A program made the position numbers and the translations under genes. A stretch of 55,875 bases of DNA, taken from positions 1 through 55,875 of the forward strand of contig CAKTHQ010000013.1 of the NCBI GenBank assembly GCA_934565415.1, written 5' to 3'. The DNA is from an uncultured Oscillospiraceae bacterium. Lineage in GTDB: Bacteria; Bacillota; Clostridia; Oscillospirales; Oscillospiraceae. The notes below the pieces were generated by a model. It was not told where the DNA came from. It saw only the letters and a program-made list of their open reading frames with translations, and did no database searches. Below are positions 49,208 through 55,875 of the stretch, piece after piece; position 1 is the stretch's first letter, and each line of letters begins with the position of its first letter.

Positions 49208-51136
49208 TTAAGCCTCCTGTACGCTGTGGGGGAACAGCCGGGAATCGGTATGGGGGATGAAGCAGGCCGCCACAAAGGCATCCATATAGCCGGGATGGGT
49301 GCTGAGCTCCAGATAGGTCATGTTGGAGGCCACCTCGGCGGTTTTGGCATTGGCCCCGTCGCTCATGACCATAGCGTAGGCGCCGGTCAGGGAGGAGTTG
49401 CCGATGTAATGGAACTTTTCCAGGGGCACATCCGGGAACATACCGATGTTCACGGCATTGCCCATGTTGATGCCGGAGCCGATGCCGCCGGCGACATACA
49501 CATCATCGATGCCGTCCACGGTCATGTCCACGCTCTTCAAAAGGGTATCGATGGCAGAGAAGATGGCGCCCTTGGCCCGGATGAAGTTATCGATGTCCAC
49601 CTCGTTGATGGAAATTTCCCGCTCGGTTTCGCTTTCGTGGGGCTCAGCCAGCACATAGCGGCCCATGCCGTGGTGATCCCGGCGAATACGGGTGCCTTCC
49701 TTTACAAACAGGCCCTTGGCATTGATGATGCCGCAGCGGAACAGCTCGGAGATAATGTCGATGATGCCGGAACCGCAGATACCCACGGGTTTCTGCCCCG
49801 GGTCACCGACGACGGTCAGGGTAGGCTCCATGGTGTTTTTGTCGATGGTACAGGCTTCGATGGCCCCGTCGGTGGCACGCATACCGCAGGAAATATCGCC
49901 GCCCTCAAAGGCAGGACCGGCAGAGCAGGCACAGCTCATGAGGAAATCCCGGTTGCCGAAGACAATTTCGCCGTTGGTGCCCAGGTCGATGAACAGGCTC
50001 ATTTCGTCCCGGTCCCAGATGCCGGAGGCCAGGGTACCGGCGGTGATGTCGCCGCCTACATAAGAGCCGATATTGGGGGCAATCCGGACCTCCGCCAGGG
50101 GGTTGGCAGGGAGCTTTACATCTCCGGCCAGCAGGTCGCCCCAATGGAAGAAACTGGGGATATAGGGCTCCATCCGCACGGACTGGGCATCCACGCCTAC
50201 AAACAAATGGTTCATGGTGGTATTGGCGCCCACACACAGGGAAAGGATGCTTCTGGGGTTCAGATTCGCGGACTTGCACAGCCCGGCCATAATGGGGGTC
50301 AGGGTCTCCTTGATGATGGCATCCTGGAGCTTCTTTTTGCCCCCGGGCTTGCCCTGCTCAATGATCCGGTTGATCACATCCGCGCCGTAGCGGATCTGGC
50401 CGTTGCCGGAGGAGCCCTTGGCCAGAATCTTGCCGGTTTCCAGGTCCGTCATAACCATGGTCACGGTGGTGGTGCCGATGTCGATGGCACAGCCGTAAAT
50501 GCCGGTGTCCTCCGGGCCGCAGATTTCCATACAGGTAAAGGTATCCCCTTCCAGGCGGCCCTTGACGCAGACATGGAAGGCATTCTCCCGCAGTACCGTT
50601 GCCATGCGGACCATAACCGTGTGGGGAATCTTCACCTTCTCCACTCCCAGGGCCTCTTCAATGGCCCAGGTCAGCCGCTCGTTGTCCGGCATGGTGTCGT
50701 CCAGGCTGGGCTCCGTCATGGTAAGCACCGCCTTACGGTAGCTGTTGGTAAACTGGATGCCGCTGGCCTTCAGGTCCTGCTGGGCCTTTTCAAAAATGGC
50801 CACCTCCTTGGGGGAGGACAGGTCTGCAGTCTTCATCCGGGACTGGTAGGCAGAGGCAATGTCCGGCACAAACACGGTGCAGTCCCCCGCTACCTTGGAA
50901 GAGCAGCTCAGACGCCAGCCTTCGGCATACTCCTCATCGGAAATATGCCGGGTCTGGATGCTGTCTAAGCTTCCGGCCGTCAGCTTCACCCGGCATTTGC
51001 CGCAGGAGCCGTTGCCGGAGCAGGGCGCATCAATGGCCACATTGGCCCGCCTTGCCAGTTCCAGCAGATTATCCCCCACGTTGCATTCGGCGGTAACGGG
51101 CTTTCCGCCTTCGATATCAAATACGACCTTGGGCAT
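49208..51136 (-). CDS. acsV: Corrinoid/iron-sulfur protein reductive activator (RACo)
   Basis: 642 aa. N-terminal [2Fe-2S] ferredoxin domain with ligands C39, C45, C48 (CSGNGSCGKC) and C78. A linker and then an ASKHA ATPase domain (DUF4445) follow from about 215 (CAIDIGTTTVTMV, FIDLGTNGEIV, VAGGIGSGINMGNA). It re-reduces oxidised Co(II) of the corrinoid iron-sulfur protein in an ATP-dependent way, keeping methyl transfer to acetyl-CoA synthase active. It has its own promoter and is followed by DUF3786. Proteins of this family also serve methylamine and other methyltransferase systems, but acsB/acsE neighbours support the Wood-Ljungdahl assignment. Confidence 0.9.
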   Translation of the reverse strand: MPKVVFDIEGGKPVTAECNVGDNLLELARRANVAIDAPCSGNGSCGKCRVKLTAGSLDSIQTRHISDEEYAEGWRLSCSSKVAGDCTVFVPDIASAYQSRMKTADLSSPKEVAIFEKAQQDLKASGIQFTNSYRKAVLTMTEPSLDDTMPDNERLTWAIEEALGVEKVKIPHTVMVRMATVLRENAFHVCVKGRLEGDTFTCMEICGPEDTGIYGCAIDIGTTTVTMVMTDLETGKILAKGSSGNGQIRYGADVINRIIEQGKPGGKKKLQDAIIKETLTPIMAGLCKSANLNPRSILSLCVGANTTMNHLFVGVDAQSVRMEPYIPSFFHWGDLLAGDVKLPANPLAEVRIAPNIGSYVGGDITAGTLASGIWDRDEMSLFIDLGTNGEIVFGNRDFLMSCACSAGPAFEGGDISCGMRATDGAIEACTIDKNTMEPTLTVVGDPGQKPVGICGSGIIDIISELFRCGIINAKGLFVKEGTRIRRDHHGMGRYVLAEPHESETEREISINEVDIDNFIRAKGAIFSAIDTLLKSVDMTVDGIDDVYVAGGIGSGINMGNAVNIGMFPDVPLEKFHYIGNSSLTGAYAMVMSDGANAKTAEVASNMTYLELSTHPGYMDAFVAACFIPHTDSRLFPHSVQEA

Positions 51137-51174
51137 GGATGTTACCTTCTTTCTTCGTTATTCTTTTATGATAA

Positions 51175-51203
51175 AGTATACCATGCTTCCCCGGAAATGT
51201 CCA
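51175..51203 (-). promoter_or_regulatory. Predicted promoter of acsV
   Basis: Minus strand: TGGACA, 17 bp, TATACT, about 40 nt before the ATG. Confidence 0.7.
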
Positions 51204-51243
51204 GAGAAATCAGTATTTTTTTATCGGATAAATCTTTATATCC

Positions 51244-51287
51244 GGTCAGGGGCCCTGCTTTCCGGGATAAACGCAGGGGCTCTGACC
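51244..51287 (-). terminator. Hairpin after the DUF6020 gene
   Basis: GGTCAGGGGCCCTGC / GCAGGGGCTCTGACC (14 of 15 pairs) with a 14-nt loop, 38 nt after the DUF6020 stop on the minus strand. A T run does not follow, so it may only stabilise the message or act as a weak terminator. Confidence 0.5.
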
Positions 51288-51325
51288 CGCGATAGCCGCC
51301 AACTGTTCGCCATGCAAATCGGGGA

Positions 51326-53098
51326 CTATCCGGCACTTTCGGAAGACCCGCAGACCAACGCGAAAAGAACCGGCGCGCCCACAATTAAGGGAAGCCCATA
51401 GCGGCAGTCGCCATTTACAGGGGTAAACGGAAGCCCAACCAAAAGCGTAAGCAGCGGAACAAAAAGCACCAGCGGTTGGAAGCATTTTTTGCGCAAAACC
51501 CTGGTCAGTGTGAACAGGAGCATCCAGGCATAGGTACCGGTAACAACCAAGGGCGCAAGGAGCGCAGAGTCGGACCAGAACTGGGTATATGCTTTGATCC
51601 GGCTGCAAAGTGTTGGGAATTGGTGGAAAATATTTTTCCCGTACGGCGTGGTATCCATAATGTAAAGGCGGAAGGAGCCCTGTACACTGGCAAAGGGAGA
51701 GAAATATTTCCAGGAGCAGTCAACAATCGCCTTCAGGGCATCCAGCGGATACCGGCGGACCAGGGAGAAATACAGGCTGAGGAGCTCCCTGTCCTGCCCC
51801 TTAAAGGCCCCCTTTATAAAATCCGATGTCTCCGGGGAATAGCAGCGATAGATGTCCTCAAGGCCGATCACACGGTCGGCAGCGGCCAACAGCGCCTCCG
51901 GCATATCCTGGGCATGACGGATGGTTATGTAGGCAACGCCCTGCAGCGGAACGGAAAACAGTTCCACGCTGGGTGCTTCTTCGGCCCCCAGGGCGGGATA
52001 TACCAGATTTTCAATGCACAGGAAACAAAGGACAGCCAGGCCGATGGCACAAAGCAGCCCTTTGCCGTCCTGCTTCCTGCGAAGCAGCAGCCACAGGGTA
52101 ACGGCCGCCAGGAAAACATAGGAAAAGGCCGCTTTCCTGGTTAAGGCGGACAGCAGGAACAGAATCGAAAACTTCCCGAGCGAATGCTTTTCGGCCGGAA
52201 GATAGAGCATCCGAAGCAAATACGAAAAATAAACAAGCAGAACGACCGCGTGCAGCGTATCCTTGATAACGACTTGCGGAAGCGCTCCGTAAACCGGGTT
52301 GATGCCAAAAAACAGGGCCAGCGCAAGAGCCCAGAAGCGGGAACCGGTAATGCGGCAGATTGTCCGGATGCAATATGTAAAGGAGAAAACATATAAAATC
52401 AGCTGGAGAATGGTGATAAAACCGATGCCGGCATTTCCGGAATGGCCCAGGAAATAGCCGATTTTGTAGAGAATCCCATACACAAAGGTATCCAGAAGCG
52501 GATTGTTGTTGGAAAGCGGCAGCTCTCCCCACATCTGGCGGAGCTGGTTAAACGTATCCAGGCCCACGCTTCCGGGGTAGCCGCACAGGGAAAAAGGAAC
52601 CCAGCATACAAAAAAGAAGCACGGCAGCGCAAAACGGGGGAACCCGGAGTCCTTTTCGGAAAGTGCATTTGGGCCAGGGGTCAGTAGATCCAGATGCCGG
52701 TGGAGCCACTCAATGATGCAATAAAAAACGCAGGCAAAGGAAAGCAGCATCGTAAGAAGGCCAAAAAAGCCGATGGTATGCGCCGCGGCAAACCCATCCC
52801 CCTGCTTGCTGAAGCCGATTTGCAGGAACAGCGCATAGAACAGGCTGAGCAAAACATCCGGAAGGCAGATGGGCTGCCTTTGCTTGAAAGCGCTCTGATA
52901 AAGGCCAAAAAGCAGAAGAAACATCATGGAAAAAGCGGTTTTATGAACCAGACTTCCACCGTGCAGCGGCAGCAGAAGGCGGAGCGGTTCCGACTCCACC
53001 GAAAAAGAGAGTGCGCAGAAGTAAAAGCTGCAGGCGGTAACATAGGCAAGCAGCCCCAAAAGGAAGTATATACAGGTCTGTTTACAACGCAGTTTCAT
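51326..53098 (-). CDS. DUF6020-type multi-spanning membrane protein
   Basis: 590 aa with about 12 hydrophobic segments and a large loop near residues 150-190 containing CGYPGSVGLDTFNQLRQMWG. The form (GYPG...D...Q near a membrane helix) resembles GT-C-like membrane glycosyltransferases annotated as DUF6020. It lies inside the acs block but has its own promoter (TTGTAA, 17 bp, TATAAG) and AT-richer flanks. The ribosome binding site is weak (AGGA 13 nt before the ATG). It probably is an insertion or rearrangement with no role in acetogenesis. Substrate unknown. Confidence 0.7.
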   Translation of the reverse strand: MKLRCKQTCIYFLLGLLAYVTACSFYFCALSFSVESEPLRLLLPLHGGSLVHKTAFSMMFLLLFGLYQSAFKQRQPICLPDVLLSLFYALFLQIGFSKQGDGFAAAHTIGFFGLLTMLLSFACVFYCIIEWLHRHLDLLTPGPNALSEKDSGFPRFALPCFFFVCWVPFSLCGYPGSVGLDTFNQLRQMWGELPLSNNNPLLDTFVYGILYKIGYFLGHSGNAGIGFITILQLILYVFSFTYCIRTICRITGSRFWALALALFFGINPVYGALPQVVIKDTLHAVVLLVYFSYLLRMLYLPAEKHSLGKFSILFLLSALTRKAAFSYVFLAAVTLWLLLRRKQDGKGLLCAIGLAVLCFLCIENLVYPALGAEEAPSVELFSVPLQGVAYITIRHAQDMPEALLAAADRVIGLEDIYRCYSPETSDFIKGAFKGQDRELLSLYFSLVRRYPLDALKAIVDCSWKYFSPFASVQGSFRLYIMDTTPYGKNIFHQFPTLCSRIKAYTQFWSDSALLAPLVVTGTYAWMLLFTLTRVLRKKCFQPLVLFVPLLTLLVGLPFTPVNGDCRYGLPLIVGAPVLFALVCGSSESAG

Positions 53099-53149
53099 AT
53101 TGGGATACCATCCTGTCCGGAAAATTTAGTCGCATAAATATTTGCTTCT

Positions 53150-53178
53150 CTTATATCACATTTTCCCATTATTTACAA
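53150..53178 (-). promoter_or_regulatory. Predicted promoter of the DUF6020 gene
   Basis: Minus strand: TTGTAA, 17 bp, TATAAG, in an unusually AT-rich stretch downstream of the acsB terminator. Confidence 0.6.
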
Positions 53179-53241
53179 CACAAATTCTTTTAAAAAGGGG
53201 GTATTCCCCAGGATATGGAACCGCCGCAGGCCCTGTCGCGC

Positions 53242-53272
53242 AAAAATTCCCGGAAGCCGAAGCTTCCGGGAA
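53242..53272 (-). terminator. Terminator after acsB
   Basis: Minus strand: TTCCCGGAAGC-TTCG-GCTTCCGGGAA with a stable tetraloop, followed by TTTTTGCG. It separates acsB from the DUF6020 gene. Confidence 0.95.
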
Positions 53273-53288
53273 AAGCAGGAATCGGAAA

Positions 53289-55415
53289 TTACATCAGAGG
53301 CTCCATGCCCAGGACCGGGTGTTCCTTCTCGGTCAGCCAGTTCAGCAGCTCCTCGCAGTCGGTGGTGACGGTCTCGTCGGCAATCATGTCGGTGAAGTTG
53401 TCGATGCCGTAGAGCTCCTTGGCGGTCTTGTTCAGCCGCTCTGCCACATCGTCCTTCAGCTCCTTGGGCATCCAGACAATCCGCTCGATGCCGCCTTCGG
53501 CGTAGCAGAACTTCTTGGAGGAGATGAAGTGACGGCCGTGGCCCATGTAGCCGGGGGTCTGAACGCCGCCGCCGGTGCAGGAGGCCAGCTCACCGAAGGT
53601 CATACCGGCAGGGGTCATGCCCTTGTATTCCCGGTTGACGATAATCACACCGTTGGATACAGGCTCAATGCCGCAGATGCACTCGAAGCAGCCGCAGGAG
53701 GTCATGGGGTCCTCCAGCAGGGAGTACAGGGTCACATTCTCTACCGCGCCATGGGTGGCCTCGGCAATGGCCTTGTTGACGGATTCATACCGGCCGGTAC
53801 GCTCGTCCAGGCAGCCCTCCTTGAAGATGGGCTGGCAGGGGCCGTTGGGGTTCAGCTCATTGGTGGCCTTGGCATCCAGCCAGGACACGGCGCCGCACAG
53901 GCCCAGACGCTCGGGGGTAACCACGCAGCAGTGGGCAGGGGCGAAGGACTGGCACAGGATGCAGGTATAGTAGCGGTCCACGGCCTCGTCGGTCATGGAA
54001 GCCAGACGGTCGTCACGGGCATCGTACCGGGGCATAGCCACCTCGTCACGGAACTTGGCGGCGGCCTCGGGGTCGGTAATCAGGGTCACCTGGCACTTGT
54101 CCACAACGGCGTCGAACTCGTCCATAATCATCACATACAGCACTTCGGCAAAATCCTTCAGCCGCAGGCCGGCATCGTAAGCGGCGTTGCTGACACGGAC
54201 ACGAACCTGGTTCCGCTGGCCGGTGTGCATCACGCCTTCCATGTAGTTGTACCAGGCGTGGAACTTCCGCTCGATGACGGACTCGAAGTCCGGCTGCATC
54301 TTCTTACCGGCAACCTCAACAAAGGTAACCAGGGCCAGGTCCTTGGCCTCGTCCAGGTCCTTGCCGATGATGTTGATCTTATGATCCTCCACCTCGCTGG
54401 CATCCTTCATCAGCACCAGCTCGGCGGTGGGGTTCTTGGCAGACCACATTTCGTTGTGCATATCGGCCTTCCGGATGATTTCACCCTCGAAAGCGGCGGC
54501 AAAGGCCACGGGGATGGGCAGCTCCTTCACCTTGATCTTGATGTTCCGCAGCTCCAGGGACTTCTTGACGGTCTCGTTATGGTCGGTAACGGACTCCAGA
54601 GCGCCGGGCACCTGGTTTTCGCCCAGGTCCACATCCACCACCACGGGGAAGCCCAGGGCGATGGCGCCGGCACCGGCGGAAACGACCACGGAGTCAATGG
54701 CGCCGAAGGTATTGACGAAGGCGGGCACACGCTCCTTAGTGTATTTCAGCAGCTCTGCCAGGTTGCCGGGCTGCACATTGCCGAAGATCAGAGCGGCACG
54801 GATGGCCACGGTGACCACATGGATAACGGCGGTCACATCATGGCCCAGAGGGATCACACGGAGCTCCAGACCCATCTTCACGCCGCCCTCGGCACACTGC
54901 TCAATGCAGTCGCCCACCATGAAGGTCATAATGCCCTTGGACTGGTAGTCCTTAACCACCTTCACCACATCGGCGGGGTTCTCGGCCTTGCCCAGCACAA
55001 CGGCTACACCGGGAATATCGCCGGTAACCAGGGGCACGCCCAAAGAACGGATAATGGGATCGGGAACGAAACCGATACCGGAATCATTTTCGTAGGGATT
55101 GGCACCGTCTACATACTTGAGGCCCTCGATAATCTCGGCACCCACAGCGGTAGCAAGGCCGGCGTTCAGCGCCTGGCCCAGGTCCTCCTGGTTGGTGATG
55201 AGGCTCTTGAGAACCCCTACGCAGGCAGGCAGGTCCCCCAGGGTCTTGACCTTTACGCCGGTAGCGGCATAAATGGTGGGGAAGAAATAGGCAGTATCCG
55301 GGAACGCAATTTCCTTATCTGCGCCGTACTTGGCGATGGCATTGTTCACCGCGTTTTCGGTCAGACCGGCAACCGCGTTGGAACCACCGTAGATCAGATC
55401 GGTTAATACACTCAT
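53289..55415 (-). CDS. acsB: Acetyl-CoA synthase subunit of CODH/ACS (CO-methylating)
   Basis: 708 aa. It combines CO, a methyl group from the corrinoid protein and CoA into acetyl-CoA at the Ni-Ni-[4Fe-4S] A-cluster. All ligands are present: C485, C488, C497 and C507 for the cubane (CILCQSFAPAHCC...GLCG), and C574-G-C576 for the distal Ni (SCGCFEC). They correspond to Moorella C506/C509/C518/C528 and C595-G-C597 with a constant offset of 21, so the site looks functional. The protein is about 20 aa shorter than the Moorella subunit at its N terminus. ATG 55415 follows AGGAGGG. The CODH subunit (acsA) is not in the window. Confidence 0.97.
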   Translation of the reverse strand: MSVLTDLIYGGSNAVAGLTENAVNNAIAKYGADKEIAFPDTAYFFPTIYAATGVKVKTLGDLPACVGVLKSLITNQEDLGQALNAGLATAVGAEIIEGLKYVDGANPYENDSGIGFVPDPIIRSLGVPLVTGDIPGVAVVLGKAENPADVVKVVKDYQSKGIMTFMVGDCIEQCAEGGVKMGLELRVIPLGHDVTAVIHVVTVAIRAALIFGNVQPGNLAELLKYTKERVPAFVNTFGAIDSVVVSAGAGAIALGFPVVVDVDLGENQVPGALESVTDHNETVKKSLELRNIKIKVKELPIPVAFAAAFEGEIIRKADMHNEMWSAKNPTAELVLMKDASEVEDHKINIIGKDLDEAKDLALVTFVEVAGKKMQPDFESVIERKFHAWYNYMEGVMHTGQRNQVRVRVSNAAYDAGLRLKDFAEVLYVMIMDEFDAVVDKCQVTLITDPEAAAKFRDEVAMPRYDARDDRLASMTDEAVDRYYTCILCQSFAPAHCCVVTPERLGLCGAVSWLDAKATNELNPNGPCQPIFKEGCLDERTGRYESVNKAIAEATHGAVENVTLYSLLEDPMTSCGCFECICGIEPVSNGVIIVNREYKGMTPAGMTFGELASCTGGGVQTPGYMGHGRHFISSKKFCYAEGGIERIVWMPKELKDDVAERLNKTAKELYGIDNFTDMIADETVTTDCEELLNWLTEKEHPVLGMEPLM

Positions 55416-55437
55416 GTTAATTCCCTCCTAATTTTTA

Positions 55438-55514
55438 CTATCGTTTTGCGATAGCAGTGGGCGCGGGGAACGGCCCTCCTCAGGTACTGCGGTGCTTTTC
55501 CCCGTCCCCACTGC
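55438..55514 (-). promoter_or_regulatory. Structured 5' leader of acsB
   Basis: Two hairpins precede acsB on the minus strand. The long one (55454-55514) pairs GCAGTGGG-x-CGGGGAA with TTCCCCG-x-CCCACTGC, and the small one is CTATCG-N5-CGATAG (55438-55454). No promoter is evident between the acsE terminator and acsB, so these may be processing or stability elements of a read-through transcript. Confidence 0.5.
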
Positions 55515-55519
55515 CATCC

Positions 55520-55558
55520 AAAAAAACGAAGGCGGGGGAGGGAGATCCCTCCCCCGCC
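55520..55558 (-). terminator. Strong intrinsic terminator between acsE and acsB
   Basis: Minus strand: a perfect GGCGGGGGAGGG / CCCTCCCCCGCC stem followed by TTCGTTTTTTT. It would reduce transcription from acsE into acsB, allowing different levels of the two proteins. Confidence 0.9.
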
Positions 55559-55584
55559 GGGAAAGTTTGGATTGGAACCGGTTC

Positions 55585-55875
55585 TTACAGCTCCAGGTAG
55601 GAGTCGGAGTACAGAACGTGATTCTTGAAGATGTCGCAGGACTTGATGGTTTCCATCAGCCGCAGGTCGCAGGGGTTGACAATGGCGGAGGTCAGGCCCT
55701 GCATCATAGCCATGGCGACCAGAGCGGAGTCCATGATGGGCCGCAGAGTCTTGGGTGCGCCGTTGGAGTTGTTGGACAGACCGCCGGTGGACTTCAGGCC
55801 CTCGTCGGCGAACATCTTGATGGCGTTCAGCACGTCCATCTGCTTATCCTGCATGCCCTTGACCACCAGGAACAG
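55585..55875 (-). CDS. acsE: 5-Methyltetrahydrofolate:corrinoid/iron-sulfur protein methyltransferase, C-terminal part (truncated by the window edge)
   Basis: Only the last 96 codons are visible; the gene runs beyond base 55875. The C-terminal part shows GLKSTGGLSNNSNG (the family's GLSN motif), MAMMQGLTSAIVNPCDLRLM and the ending YSDSYLEL, matching AcsE and pterin-binding methyltransferases. It transfers the methyl of methyl-THF to the corrinoid iron-sulfur protein. Its stop lies 27 nt before the terminator separating it from acsB. Confidence 0.88.
   Translation of the reverse strand: MFLVVKGMQDKQMDVLNAIKMFADEGLKSTGGLSNNSNGAPKTLRPIMDSALVAMAMMQGLTSAIVNPCDLRLMETIKSCDIFKNHVLYSDSYLEL

Noticed and set aside
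49184..50968. 594-aa open frame on the plus strand
   Set aside because: Antisense of acsV, caused by codon bias.
53142..55406. 754-aa open frame on the plus strand
   Set aside because: Antisense of acsB; Gly/His-rich translation without domains.

Overview
The window reads as chromosomal DNA of a strictly anaerobic, GC-rich gut-type Clostridia (Oscillospirales/Oscillospiraceae is my best guess). The reasons are the codon bias, the two-subunit transketolase, the YmfF/YmfH peptidase pair, ECF transporters, a circularly permuted GH3 enzyme, and genes of the carbonyl branch of the Wood-Ljungdahl pathway. The genus call is inference. I saw no rRNA, tRNA, CRISPR array, prophage or transposase gene. 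Most genes are on the minus strand.

Layout. 1-3650 (+): a small MITE-like repeat, then an ABC-F ATPase and argS ending at a strong terminator. 3663-7381 (-): a solitary type IV prepilin-like protein, a YjjG-like HAD nucleotidase, rsmA and a DegV lipid-binding protein. 7667-13393 (-): a six-gene operon of a SAM methyltransferase and a nickel/peptide-type ABC importer, with a palindrome and an attenuator-like hairpin in its leader. 13742-17949 (-): DUF5684 membrane protein, upp, tsaB, tsaE, prfA, rlmA. 18161-20173: a secreted polysaccharide deacetylase (+) and an O-antigen-ligase-like membrane protein (-). 20288-24606 (-): split transketolase and a permuted GH3 beta-glycosidase, followed by a short MgtC-like protein (+).

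25222-33266 (-): EcfT, a fused double EcfA, a UPF0397 S component and a SAM hydrolase, downstream of lgt, ymfH and ymfF. Three copies of a palindromic MITE-like family sit in the gaps of this block. 33381-37272 (-): DUF6440, SPFH and NfeD proteins, a dicarboxylate/amino-acid symporter and PdaA. 37354-40040 (+): cysK, preceded by a textbook promoter and an 8-codon leader ORF ending in Cys, then a two-domain ROK protein. 40192-43110 (-): a DUF89 damage-control phosphatase, a HAD phosphatase, udk and murI. 43313-45310 (+): a natural fusion of a NahK-like sugar 1-kinase with a sugar-1-phosphate nucleotidyltransferase. 45517-48460 (-): an NAD salvage operon (adenylyltransferase, pncB) with MBL and VOC proteins.

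48592-55875 (-): Wood-Ljungdahl genes: DUF3786, acsV (corrinoid protein reactivase), acsB (acetyl-CoA synthase with all A-cluster ligands present) and the C-terminal end of acsE. A separately promoted DUF6020 membrane protein lies between acsV and acsB. The nickel/peptide-type importer 40 kb away could supply Ni for the acetyl-CoA synthase, but that link is inference.

Promoter calls rest on reading -35/-10 hexamers with 16-18 bp spacing. Terminator calls rest on GC-rich hairpins followed by T runs on the relevant strand. Functional names rest on motif and family recognition, not on searches.
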